Shown in pieces: positions 8,762 to 21,400 of a stretch of DNA of 41,176 nt (positions are counted from its first letter, which is position 1; each line of letters opens with the position of its first letter). Origin of the DNA: Chromera velia. Taxonomy: Eukaryota; Sar; Chromeraceae. The stretch covers positions 15,425-56,600 of the forward strand of contig JAHBMJ010000114.1 in the NCBI GenBank assembly GCA_018398765.1, written 5' to 3'. A program made the position numbers and the translations under genes. The notes beneath the pieces were generated by a model. It was not told where the DNA came from, did no database searches, and saw nothing but the letters and a program-made list of their open reading frames with translations.

Positions 8762-11700
8762 TACGACCTGTCTCATCGAGCGTCTGTTCTCTCAAGCAAA
8801 ACTCATTCAGTCGGACAAGAGATATATATAGCGAATAATAACAAACATGGTTATCACGATTGAAAATCAGTTTTACTATCTGAGAATTGATAATATCATT
8901 CATTGTAAAGGTTCGATCAAACAGATCTTTTCATGCAACGATGATACACAGTCAGTTGTGCATAAACACGCACACTGTTCTAACGAGTGCATACGAATGC
9001 AAGCATCTTAAATCAAGCAGTCACAAAGCCAGTCACAAGGACTTGCACGAATGGTGAAAATGCTTGCGTGCGGAACGGCTTACCCCGCAGCAAGTAGTTG
9101 CTTAAACCGGAATCATCGATATTCATCACCAGTGATCAAGCCCGCCTCAGTGCATGGCTGGCTGCGTGCTTCAGCAGACCAAAACAATTTTTTGAACATT
9201 AAACATGCCACTTAAAACCATTCTTTCCTTCAATACTCTGTTCACCCGCCTCTCTCTTTTCTTTCTCGCGCATACACGTACGAACACGCACAGATGCATT
9301 CAGAGACTATTCGAATCGATCGAGCTCGATTCATGTGAAGGAAGGCATAGGACAGGCAGGAAGGAATTGATGCATCCATGCATGCAAACACAGATCCAGG
9401 CACGCAAACACAGATCGATCGACTGGATCAGTCATGGGGAGGGGGGAAAGAAGGAACTCCAACGCAAAACCAATGCAACGCCACATGCAAGTGCGTGTGT
9501 GTGCGTGCTACCAGGGAGGGCCCCAGAGGCCCAAAATTGAGGGAGTAGAGGCTTCTAAAAACAGTCGGTGCATGCGTGTGTGGTAGTCGAGTCGGCATGT
9601 TTGTTATCCTTCGTCTAAGTTAGTCGAAAAAGCAGGCAGGCGAGCGTTGCATGCATGGAGTGTTTGTTCTCCTGGTGGAATCAACGGAGCTAGGGGGAAA
9701 AAATTAAAGGGTGGAGGGACGGTTCATGAAAAAGAAGCCGACAGGGTGAGCGAACAAGCAGCACTGCACGATTGCACAATTCGTTTCGATCGCTTTGCAG
9801 TAAAACTCTGTCTGTTCTTAAACGCGTTGCATGGCGGATGGCGGGCCTGATTCGACTTGCACTGAGGGAAGAAGTTGATTGATTGAGTTCCTCTGGAAGG
9901 AAACCCAAACAAGTGAGGAGGAGGATGAACGGATTCGAATTAAACGCGGCCGGTAGTTTGAACGAGTCAGTGGGTACATTCAAGGCTGTGAGTCTGTGTG
10001 TGTTGTGTGAGAGTGACAGCAAGTTACGCATGCATGAGTGCACAGAGCCCTCCTCAGCGTCCCCTGCTGCCTTCTTTTTTTGTTCCGCTTTTGCAGTACC
10101 CCGAGACGGAGAAGGAATGACGAAAGAAAGAAGGAACAAAACAAAACTGGGCGACAGATGTACAGCAGAACGTGTCCTCATCCTTCGCCCGACATAAGCA
10201 GAAGCCGTCGAACAGACAAACCTACTGGTAGAGACAGACTGACAGACAGAAGACGGAGACAAACGCAACATCACCAGACGAAGTAAAAGAAAGAAAAACA
10301 GATAAGAAGATAGGAAAACTACACACGCCCGCCCGGTCACAACTCTCGATTTTTGAGTTGGCCATGAGAAGGTAGACTGGTGTGTCTCGACTCAGAACAA
10401 GACCGCCCTCTCTCTCTCTCTTTCTACAATCGTATTTCGCCCCCTCAATTTCTTTTCGTAAATGTCTTTCCCGATCCGACGACATAACAGGAGCGTCTCT
10501 TCCTTTTCTTTTAAATCTGTGGCGCTCACTTTTTTTTTAGTCTTATCTGCGGATGCCTCTCTTTCTCTCTCCCTCTCTCTCTGTATTCACTATCGACCTC
10601 ATTTTTCCTCCTCCTCTGCAGGCCCCCCCGGCAGACAGAAAGCTGACAGTCGTTCTTTTACTCTCTTGCATTCCAACACAGAAATTTGACAGAACGAAAG
10701 GATTTCAGCCTGCCATCTGCTTAAAAACGTTGATGAGGGGGAAACTGCGAGGAGAAGATGAAGGCATCGATCGACGGAGAGAAGCCACAAGGCAGGCAGG
10801 CAGAGAGAGAGAGAGAGACAAAGAGAGAGAGAGAAACGCGCAAAAGAAGAGTCTGAATGATACTCTCTCTGACCAATGCAGCGAGAAAAAGAAGATCATG
10901 GCAACCCTCTGGTGAAAAGAATCTTCCACCCACCCCATCCAGCCAGACCACTATTTCTCTCTCTCCCTCTCCCTTCGTCCCTCCATCTCGCTGTCTGCAC
11001 ATACATCGACCACCGTTATGCCTCGCTTGCAGCGCTATCTCTTGAATTCTGCAGTCTGACGGGACAGAAATTCTCTCTCTCTCCCCTTTTCGTTACTGCA
11101 GACACGCGCTCTCTCTTCCAAAATCTTTCTGAAGACCTCCAGGAGTCTGCCATCAGTCTCCTACAACTACAGTAAGGCTGTCGAGAGGAGAGAAACCTCG
11201 AAGGTCAAGTCGGACGCCGGGGCACATCATGAGGAACGATCGAGTGAAAGAAATATCAACAACGGCCTTGGGCACAGGCACAGGCAAGGGCAGAAGGGGG
11301 ACCAGAAAGAAAACCAAACGCACATGAAAGACAGCACAGCACAACACAAGTTCACAAAAGCAATGCAACCGACACATGGGAGAAAGAGAGAGAATGCGAA
11401 CCAGGCACGAAAGAAAAAGAGCAGGGGTCAAACACACTGAGACAGAAGGAATGGAAGTAGGAAGCAGACAAAGGGAGAGGAGGTGCTTAAACCAGGTAAA
11501 GAAGAGTGAAGAGCCATTTCAAGTTATGGTTTCATTCACACATTCCTTTGCGCCCGAATCGACAATTCAGACACGCAGACATCGAGGTCATGAAACAGTG
11601 TGTGTGCACCATTACCAGGCAGTCAATCACTCACGGTTCAACCCTTGCTTTGTCACTTCGCGCAGGTAGCGGTGCTGTCTTGCTTCAACAGGGTGGAATG

Positions 11701-11804
11701 AGTTGACGAAGCTTTCCGAACCAGACAATGAAACAAACCAACCACTCAAATCAGGCCTGTCTGTTCATACTGACACACGGAGAGGACAGTCAGACAAATG
11801 CACT

Positions 11805-11826
11805 GATCGATCGATCGATCGATCGA
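11805..11826. repeat. (GATC)n microsatellite
   Basis: Five and a half perfect GATC units lie within the non-coding region; the run is a self-complementary palindrome. Confidence 0.9.
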
Positions 11827-12378
11827 CATTCCTCTTTGTTCAGGCCTGAAAGACAAAAACCGACAGACAGACAGACAGACATGTAGACACGACGCCCTTC
11901 CCTCTCTCCTTGCCCTTTTGGGTCTCGGAGGTTCGTGCCGTGTCTGTCGCTTTCTTTCTTTTTGCCCCTAGCTCTCGTTCACGTACGTACGTGCCTCTCC
12001 TCTCCTCTCTTTCCTATTCCGTCTAGCTGCGTTTGATCGCGATCATTCAATGTTTTCCCTGTCCTTCTTTCCAAACCCTGGATTCTCTTTTGAAAAGCTT
12101 AAACGATCCATCGCTCTGTCAGTCATGCTTTAAATCAGATAACTAGACCGGGGCGGGGCGGGAAAAGACGACTTCCAAAAAACCAACAGACAGAAAGGTG
12201 CCAGCAAGGCTGGAAAAACCAAAGAGAAAGATCACCGACAGGCAGACGGATAACAACAACGAAAAGAAAATTTGAGGTTCAAGTGAATGCTTGAAGACAG
12301 AGACGGATCACCCCAGACAGACACGTCTGGAACAACTGCTAAGTGATCCGATCAACTAATGAAGCTCTTTCCTACAGG

Positions 12379-12462
12379 GAGGCCTACGCCAACAACGACT
12401 TCCGTCCGGGCCATCCCGCCTCTTGCTGGAATGGAATGAGCTCTCTTGAGAGATCAGAATGA
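12379..12462 (+). other. Orphan exon-like segment
   Basis: After a good acceptor (TTTCCTACAG ending at 12378-12379) the plus strand reads EAYANNDFRPGHPASCWNG followed by MSSLERSE and a TGA. The composition is unlike the surrounding low-complexity sequence, and the segment would suit a terminal exon. No partner exon was found nearby, so this may be a fragment or coincidence. Confidence 0.25.
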
Positions 12463-13860
12463 GGAATAGATCCTTTCCTGATCGACAAAAGAATTTCTGA
12501 ACTTGCAGAATTCGACTAACGTCGGAGGATTATGGAAGACGCATCACCCCCCTTTTTTAAAGTCATCCCCCTCCTTTTCCATGTTTTTCGGCACGAAAAC
12601 AAATCCAGAAATTTTTGCAAATTCCATCCATCCATCCATCCACAACAGTAAAACAAGACGATGCCCCCTCCGTGAGCCGAACTCAACAAGAAAGAAGACA
12701 GACAGACCTGTTGACGGATAGACAGAGCTCTCCTGCAAAATCAACCAACAGTTTTCATGAAAACACCCTCCCCTGCCCTCCCTGCTGGAGATACTGGTCT
12801 CGTTTTTCACTTTCGCTTTCTTGCAGCTGACTAACGTCCTTTTCTTGCAAGCGCCTCCCTCGATCGCTCCGCTCCACTACCCCCAGGTGCGTGCACGCCC
12901 TCCAGGTTCTCTCTCATGGCCTGAAAGAAAGGAAGGAAGAAAACATTGCCTTCTCGAAAGGAAGGAAGAAAACATCGCTTCTCTTTGCACACACGCCCCC
13001 TTTGTTCCTCACGTGAACCGTCTTGCCTCTCTGCCATGCTCACCAGAAGTTAATCTGGCTGCCTGACGTCAAAGCGAGGAAGGAAGGAACGTGGAAGGAC
13101 TCGTCTCAAAGATCCCCTTTCTCCTGCGGGTCGCTGCCTACTCCTTCATTTGAGACTTCTTCTCGCTCCCAAGTGTGATCGACCCCCGCGACAGTAACAC
13201 GGGGAATGTGGAGCGGTACTGCGCTGGATGGGTGGACTGAGAGGCGGTGAAAGAAAATCAACGCATACCGCCGGCAAATTTCTCAGACGAGAAGGAAAGG
13301 ATGAAAAAGCGGCGACTGTTTTTTGTCGTCTTCTTCTCTTATGGCGAGAACGACTAGGACCCGATCTTGTCCTCGGCTGCGTGTGGGTGGACGGGTGGGA
13401 ACCTCGACACACGCAACGTCGATCAACTGACTTACTTCAAGTCGGGATGACCCAACAAAGGCTGAAGTAAGTTTCCTTTTTTTCTCTTCCTTCCTCTCGT
13501 ATTGTTCATCACTATCACCGTATGGTGCTCTTTTCTCTTGAATTTCACTTCTCCTCACCGAGGCGCCAACGACAAAAGGACACACACACACACACAAAGA
13601 CAACTGTACAGATAGACAGTCGAGCAAGCAGACAGCAAGAAAAGCAGGAAAGACGGCTGGCAAGGGTAACGCAACTGACGGTTCCTTGTCTGTTACGCTA
13701 TGTGCCGGCCTCCCTTTTTTTCCGTCTTACAGCCAGAAAGGGCGGACCGATTCGCTTGCTGGTTTGCTTCGCACGGCGGCGTTATTTCTTCAACTTGGCT
13801 TTTCTCTCTCTCTCTCTCTCTCGTCCCGGAATTCCTCTTTTTTTGTCAACAATGGGGCCT

Positions 13861-13920
13861 CCCACTTCCTTTTTCAAAAAGAAACACTGGGGCTGCCCAC
13901 TTCCTTTTTCAAAAAGAAAC
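13861..13920. repeat. Tandem duplication, 35-bp period
   Basis: A 25-bp stretch beginning CCCACTTCCTTTTTC occurs at 13861 and again at 13896, identical in both copies, within pyrimidine-rich non-coding DNA. Confidence 0.85.
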
Positions 13921-14538
13921 TTCGTTTTCTGTGCACCCCTTCACCGACTCGCGTTGCAATTGAGCAGGAACCCTGTTTCCGGTGTCCTTTTCTTCTTCTG
14001 TCTTCGTGTCTTCCCGTACAGCGACGGAGAGAACACCGGGAAGGGCAGCTCTTCTTTCTTTTCTTCATTCGAACTAGCAGCCTGGCAGGCAAAGAAATAG
14101 CCTGAGCCCAGACAGTGGTCACCAGTGAGAAACACACCATGATCGATCCATCCAACTCCTCGCCTCATCACGTACAGGAAAAGCCATACAGAAAAGAAAA
14201 AACATCGGATACCTGTCTGCTCTTCGCCCTCTGGGGCACTTGAACTTCCGTTCATGGAGGGGTAGTGGGGCTGCTCCTTCATTGATTCTTTTTACTTTAC
14301 TGTCCCACACATTCCTTCCTGCCGTTCTCTTTGCAAGCACATCGATAGAAGGCTGAACGGAGACACACCCGCTACGAAGATAAAAAGATGCCTCCTCCCT
14401 TTATCAGCTTCGCGCGCGCAGACATTGTTCACCAAAATTCTTTCCTTCCCTCCTTTCCTTCCAACAACCCAACAAGGGGCATGCGCAAGGACATTTATTT
14501 GCAGCAACATGAGAAAGCAAAAATGTAATTAAATTTGT

Positions 14539-14564
14539 GGAAGGAAGGAAGGAAGGAAGGAAGG
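14539..14564. repeat. (GGAA)n microsatellite
   Basis: Six consecutive GGAA units occur at the left end of the purine-rich zone that continues to ~17.1 kb. Confidence 0.9.
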
Positions 14565-17500
14565 ACTGAGGATCCCGAAAAGGTGAAGTGAAGTGAAAGA
14601 AGGGTGGGTGCATGGATGGAAGGAAGAAAAAAAAAAAAGAGGAAGAATCGATCAAACTCGTTTTGCGATGATGCGGGAAGGAGACAACAGGGAGAGAGAG
14701 AAAGGCCAGGTGAAAGGGAAGGGACGGCCAAGCGAGAGAGGAGGGAAGTCATCGATCCACCGCTGCTCCTCGTGCTCTTCTAGCTCTTTCTTGACGCACG
14801 CGGGCATAGAGCCTAATTGGCTCAGACCTCGGGCGAAGAGACGGAGGGCGCGCCACTCAAACCATACAGACAGGACACACACACATGCATTGTCTTCACT
14901 TACTTACACAACCGGGGACTAAACGGAAAAAGAGAGGGTGAGAGAGACACGTGCACTGCACTTACGAAGAGGGACGAGAGAAGGGAGGGAAGAGTGAATG
15001 AATGAGGTGGAGGGATAATTAAAACAGGCATGATGGATGAATGGAAGGAAGGAAGAAGATTCTTCGCTCATCGAGTCAGCAGGACAGGTCTGCGAAGTTA
15101 AATGTCGGAAGGACCCTTCTACTCATTTTCTCCCTCTTTTCTCCTAGTTCCTCCCTCCTCTCTCGACCGTCTCGATTATTTTGCTGGCTTTTCAAGTTCA
15201 AACTCATCTGCTCTACTTCCTGGGGCTGCAAATGTGGAAGCAGACAATACAAAACTGTCGCCGCAAAAAAAAAGCGGGAAGCCAAAAAGGTACGCTCACT
15301 CTGGCTCGCGTTTTCTCGAAAATGGTGCGGCATGAAAAAGAGGGAAACGTGGAAAGAAAAATGATGAGGCAGACAGAAGATGAAAAGAAGGAAACCGGAA
15401 GGAAGACAAACAGCGACAAGAGAAGAAGGGAAGGACAGCTGGACAGATCTACGAACATATTATTGTTCTTAAATTAATTTTTTCCTCTATCGGCCCGCGC
15501 CTCCTTCTATTATCTTTCCACTCTTTCCTTTCCTCCTCTTTACTTGATCTTTCCTCTCTCCAATGCTTCTGTGGAATTAAACCTGCTCCAGCTTAAAATC
15601 GTTTAAACCAGGGAGGGGACTTCTGCCATTTCTTTCGAGCGAAAGCGCAAAAGGGAGAAAGAGAAAGAGAACGAACGGATGGACCGCATACACACATCTT
15701 CCAGAAACTGCTTTGAAATGAAACCAGTCGGTGTGAGTGAAGACGGGTAGGCGAAAGAGAAGGGAAACGGAAAGAGCATTTCATTTCAAGAAAAGGTGAG
15801 CCTGTTGCCTGCATGTGGCTATGTTCTCTTCTTCACCAGCGTAAAACTCCAATGAGACGGTTCAACTGTGGGGGGGGCCTCTTCATTCCATTCCATTCCC
15901 AAAACTGACCGACGAGACAGACAGACAGAGAGACTGACGCGTGCTCAGAGAGGGGGAGAGAGAAGAACAGAGACAGCTCACGAACAAGCCACGGACACAT
16001 GCATGCGGGCACATGAAGGTAGGAGGATGAGAAGAGGCCACTGCACTGCAAGAAGAAGCACATGCACGGACAAATTTGACAGATAGATAGACAGTAGGCG
16101 CAAAAACACTGGCAGAAGGAGAGGAACATGAACACACACGTTCTCGCAAGACGAACAGGCGAAAGAGTTTGCATTGCATGAAGCGAAATCGAATGAAGGA
16201 CACACCATGCACCAAGCCCGCAAAACCGCATGCAGCATGTAGAGGAGACGAAGAAATAAAGAGAAGAAGAAAGGACGGAAGAAGAGGAAGCTTCGTTTCC
16301 ATTCACGCTAGTAGCAGAAGGACGTCACTACAATTGTGACCCATCCTTTTAGGAAGGGGCGGTGAATACTGCAGTACAGGCACTGTAAGTAGATAAGTGA
16401 AGACGAGCGTGCGCACACTTTTCACTGAGGTGCGCATTACGTAAGAGAGAAGAGAGACGAGGGAGGGAAGACTGCATGCGCAGAGGAAAGAAAGAAACAG
16501 AAGATCCCACTCGATCGTCCCATTTATTCAGCACGTGCGCGTGAGCGGCGGCTGAAGACGACAAAGGGAATGGACAGGAAAAAGGCAGAAAGAAAGTAAG
16601 GAAGACAAGGAAGGAGTGCATGCGTGCTTGCTATCCATGCTGGACATGAAGTGAGGGGCAAGAAAGAGACAGAAAGGAGGAAGAGAAAAAACAGATTGCT
16701 GTCATTCGCTTCCTCCTGCACTTCCTCTCGTTTCCCCCCCTCCCCCGTCCCTATTTGATTTAAAGATCGCAATGTTAGTTTTCTCTTCTTTTTGTCTTTC
16801 CCATTGCTTGGCCAAAACAGAACCCGTCCATTAACCAGACGGGTGCAGCCAAGTCACTTCCAAAACGCGCGAATAGAGAGAAGGAAGGCGAGAAGGTAAA
16901 AGAAGAGAACAAGGGTTCTAAAATGGGAGAAATAAGCAAGTAGAGAGAGAACATGAAAAGCAGTTTGTAAGCAAGAGAGGCTTGCATTAAAAAAGAGGGA
17001 GAGACATAGTGAGGTGCTTCCTTCATTTTCCTTTACCTGTGGGTGGCTTCAGTGTTTGTCCGGATGAAGGAACCGCCACCTAAAAAAGGGCAGCCAATCG
17101 CCTGAGAGAACCGAAAGACAAGAGGGAAAATGACGGAATGGACGTCCGTCAGTCGATCCAGTCGCAGTCTGAAAGACGATAAGACACCGTGCTCGATAGA
17201 AAAGACAACTAGGACCAAGCAAACAGATAAGCAGTACCGATCCGCTCTGCTTCCCTCCTTCCCTCCCTTCAATTCTTTCCTTCTTTTTCCTTGGCTATCT
17301 GTCAAAACGAAATGCAGTGAAAGGCCGAAACAGTTGATCGATTCATCGAGCGTCGACCCGTTCACGGCAACTGCTCGATGGCCAAGTGAACTTCACCTCC
17401 CTCCTTGTTTTTGTTTGCTCCGGATCTTTTCACCTCCATTCCAGTCTCTCTCTCTCTCTCCCCCCCTCTCCGTTCCCGCTTCTCTGTCTCACACTGACAC

Positions 17501-18049
17501 ACCGTCGTTTCCGATGACGAGCGAGGTCGAAAGAATAAACGAAGTTCAAATATAGGGGTGGGGAAACATTCGACAAAGATACACTCATTCATTCATTCAC
17601 AATCAAGGAAAGAAAAAGAGAAAAAGACAGACAAAACCAGAATGAAGGCATGCAGCTTGAATTCCTTTCAATGTTCTTCGGCTCCTTCGTGCCGTGGTCT
17701 GTCTCTGTCTTGATCTTCGCTGCTCAGCATCCATCCAGAGCAACTTCGATCAGATAGATCACTTCATTGATTGATGGATTGAATTAAACTTTCATTGCCG
17801 AGCGACAAGCAAGACTACCACTGCGACTCAGTGAGTAGTGAGGGAGATATTCACTCTCTCTCCCTCTCTCTCTCTCGCTCTTCTCACAGAGACATACACA
17901 CAAAAGTTGCACAATTTCACATACACAGATACACAGATACGCAGGCACGCAGAGAGACAGGCAGACAGAAGGAACTTTGGCAACTACTCTCCCGTCCACC
18001 CCCACTCCAACGGAAGCGACTCGACTCAATTCGTTGCAGCAAGGTTTTT

Positions 18050-18136
18050 TTTCTTGCTTGCTTGCTTGCTCGCTCTCTTTCTTTGAGTCTTTCTTTTCTT
18101 TTCTTTTCTTTTCTTTTCTTCTTTCTTTCTTTCTCG
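18050..18136. repeat. CTTG / TTTTC / CTTT compound microsatellite
   Basis: Successive runs of CTTG, TTTTC (five units) and CTTT lie 300-400 bp beyond the stop codon of the CCCH zinc-finger gene, probably in its 3' flank. A short (GGCA)n run follows at 18374-18398. Confidence 0.85.
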
Positions 18137-18446
18137 CCAGACCAAAAAAGGCTGATTGATTTACTGCGCTCCTCTGTTCCGCACTTTCACGCTGCAGGAA
18201 AGAGGAGACTATCTTTAAAACGACGGCCAGAAGCCCATTGCCCACCCCCCAAATTTCAATTCCCAGGAAACGAAATGATGCTTCCATTTTAAACCAACGA
18301 CTTCGTTGCCTGTGTGTGTTGCTTCTTTTCCCCTGACACAGAGTCACTGACTCACTCATTCGAGAGACAGGTTATGCAGGCAGGCAGGCAGGCAGGCATG
18401 CATGAAGATAGATGTCAGTGAGTGGGTGCTCAAGGGAAGCAAGCGA

Positions 18447-21400
18447 TCAGTGACCCCAGCCATCCAGGCACTCACGGAGGGACTCCCGCATAGCTTCCGC
18501 CTTGTGAGACGCGCTCTCACCCTCCCCCACGGGACCCGTTCCCTCCATTCCAATTCCTCCGACAACGCCGTCCCCCCCCCCCACAATGTCATCAGCAGCA
18601 GTGCCACCAGCAGCAAAACGATCAACTGCTGCGGTGACACTTGAGCGGTTCTCACCGCCCATCACAGGCTCCATCTGCCTCCCCCCGAGGCCTGATAGAA
18701 CCCCCGGGCCCCCACTCACGTCGTTTAACAAGCTGGTCCCAAACGGTCCCCCCTTCCCGCCAACGCTAACGGGGAGGAACCGGGACCTCGACTGTCGCCC
18801 GGTGGGGGGGGATGCGAGGGGATCTGCCTCGTCATCCTCATCAAAGAACGAGAACGAACGCTGGCGGAGACCCAACAGTCGAGATGACCCCCCATACTCC
18901 CTATCCTCGTCCTCGTCTGCCTCTGTCGTTGCCCCTCTGAGGAGCTTTTGGTTGTGGGATGACAGAACCTGGTCATCCACCCACCAACCCCGGGGGGGAC
19001 CCCCTCCCGCCCCTGTGGCGTCGTCATTTGACGTGTCGCCAAGGGCGTAGTCAGAGCAACTGCCGCAGTTCTGTGAGACGGATGACACTTCTTTTTCGTT
19101 GTCATTTCCCAACGTATCATTATCACCGTCCCCATCTCCAGCATTCACCCTCCCCCCCCCACTATGAGCACAGAGAAACGTGGGGGCAGATCGTCCTGCT
19201 GAATCTCCAGACAAGGAGAGCCGACGATCTACCCCCCCAGAAGACGACGCATGGAGATCAATCGACGCTGTTCTTTTGTCACTAACGCCGTCACGATCAC
19301 AATCCATGTACCCCTCGGACTCGCGATCGAGGAGGAACTCTGCGGAGGAAGAACCAGCTTGCTGGCCTGCTGCTTGTTGGTCTAATTTCACACCACCCGT
19401 CTGCATCTGCATCAACGCAGCGCGAGGACTCTGAGGGCGTCTGTGACGCGAATCTTCCCCAGAGCCCCCACCCGAACCCCCACCCGCTCTGCCTTCGGAT
19501 GAAGAAATGCAGCGAGTGCCGGTGCCACGGCTGCTGTTGTGGTGTTTGTGATGGTGGTGGGTGGATCTCTGATGGAAGTTCGCAGAAGAGCCTGAGAGCG
19601 TATCTCGGTCTCCTGAACCACCCGAACCCTCTTGGGATCCCCCACCCCCCGAACCACCTCCCACTGTGACCCGGTCTCCCCCACTCTGTCTCTCTGCATC
19701 TCTATCGCCCCCGTCCTGCTCCACCCCACCTCTTCCTCTTGCATTATGAGAGGACGCTATGTCCCCCACATACACAGTGTCGCTGTCACCCCCCAACTGT
19801 GCCGTCGCCTGCGCGGCAGACTGCGCTTCACTGCCACTCGCAGCGACTTGCTGCATGTGTTGGCTGTAGCTGAATGATCTGGAGGACATTGGGGGACCGA
19901 CAAGACAGGCTGCTGAGTCGCTCCCGCCGTGGGGACGGGGAAGAGTTTGTTGATGCATTAAGCTGCTGCTGCTGTCCGCTTGGCCTCTCACCCGTTCCCC
20001 TCTCCCTCTCCACCTTTCCATTCCTTCAAATGGTTCGAGACCCGAAGGGCGACTCGGCAGACTGCTGTGCTCATGCTGAAGACCTCCGGAAGAAGGACAG
20101 CGGGCAACAGACGAAGAGTGCGCTTGCCCTCCGTGAAAGTGGGGGGACGGGAAACTAGAAGTCGGGGGACCGGGAGGCCCAAGTTGTGAGGAAGAAACTC
20201 TTCCTCCTCCTCCTCCTCCTCCTCCTGCATGCTCCCGATCATCACCCCCATGAGGATGATGATGCATCTGCTGCTGCTGCTGGAGAGGCAGGTAGTGCTG
20301 TTGGGGATAGTGCTGCTGAGACGACTGCTGCTGCTGCTGCTGCTGCTGCAGATGGTCAGTTGCTGCCCTCTGGGACTGAGGGTGATCGCGGTGACTGGAA
20401 GAATGGAGACCGGCACCACCATGGCCACCCGTCTGAGCCCACGAGGCCCCCCCAGAGGATGACCCTACACCCGCCCCACCGTCTGCAGAGAACTTCCCGG
20501 GCGCATTTGCAGCATTTCCCTGACTCGACCTCTGGCCGTGTCCTCCTGCCATTGCCATGACGTGAGGAGCCCCGCCAGGAGGCGGCGGCTGCTGCTGTCT
20601 GGGTTGGTGAGACTGCGCGTAGACTGCACCCGTTCCCCCCTGCCTTTCCGTGTCCATCTGCTGCAACTGCTGCGGCTGGGGCTTCGGGGGCGGCGGCGGC
20701 GGCGGCGGCTGAGAGTGGTGGTGCCCTCGAGACTTTTCCGCTCCCCCGTCCTCCTGCTGCATTTGCTGCTGCTGCCATGTCTGCTGTTCCCTGCCTGCCT
20801 GCTGCTGCTGAGCTGACTGGCCATACTGAACAGAAGACGTCCCCCCGGGCTGCTGATGCTGAGAGGGGGGCACATACGGGGACGCGGCTACCGGGGGACC
20901 CGGTGGAGGGCCCGCAGGAGGAGGAGGAATGTGAGTGAAATGCTGATTGGGGTCGTGTGGAAATCCCGAGGCAGCGAGGTGGACTCTGACCGGAAAATTC
21001 GAGGAGTAGCTCTGGTGGGTTGGGGGGGGGAGGGAGTGGAGCCGGGGGGATGAAGAAGACACGTCGGGCGAGGTCACGTGCTGGTGCTGGTTTTGAAGAT
21101 GCGGCGGGGCGTGCAATGATGAATGGGGAACCGACGAATGTGCAGCTTGGAGGGAGGGGTGGGTGTGGTGGCGAGGCTCTTGACGCTGCTCAGACTGTTG
21201 GTGCTCCTGCCGCGAATGCGGTGGAAGGCACACCTGCTGCTGCTGCTGCTGCTGCACGGGGAAGCGCTGTGGTCCCCCGGAGGTCTGCGGAAGCGTTTGC
21301 GGAGACTCCAGAGAGGAGTGGGGCGCCGAACGGTCTGCCTGCCAGTGCTGCACTCCACTCACGTGAGAGTGACTGTGGGAATGCACATGAACATGCACTG

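Larger units (their letters stand above)
8762..18446. other. 9.7-kb low-complexity region without a convincing gene
   Basis: The stretch is dominated by imperfect purine or pyrimidine runs and tetranucleotide repeats (GGAA, GACA, CTTT, GGCA, GATC). Both strands carry many short open frames whose translations are low-complexity (Ser/Leu or Arg/Glu runs) and look like by-products of the repeats. From ~14.4 to 17.1 kb the plus strand is purine-rich. Introns of the recognised plus-strand genes are instead pyrimidine-rich on their coding strand, so any transcript here would more likely be minus-strand. Isolated acceptor-like CAG sites occur (10096, 10620, 11100, 12835), but only the segment at 12379 reads well. 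Confidence 0.6.

Noticed and set aside
8900-8930. tRNA-like T-loop (GGTTCGATC)
   Set aside because: No acceptor stem, D-arm or anticodon stem could be folded around it.
15833-16306. Cys/Ser-rich 157-codon minus frame
   Set aside because: Derived from CA/GA-rich low-complexity DNA with no upstream or downstream gene structure; Cys spacing is irregular.
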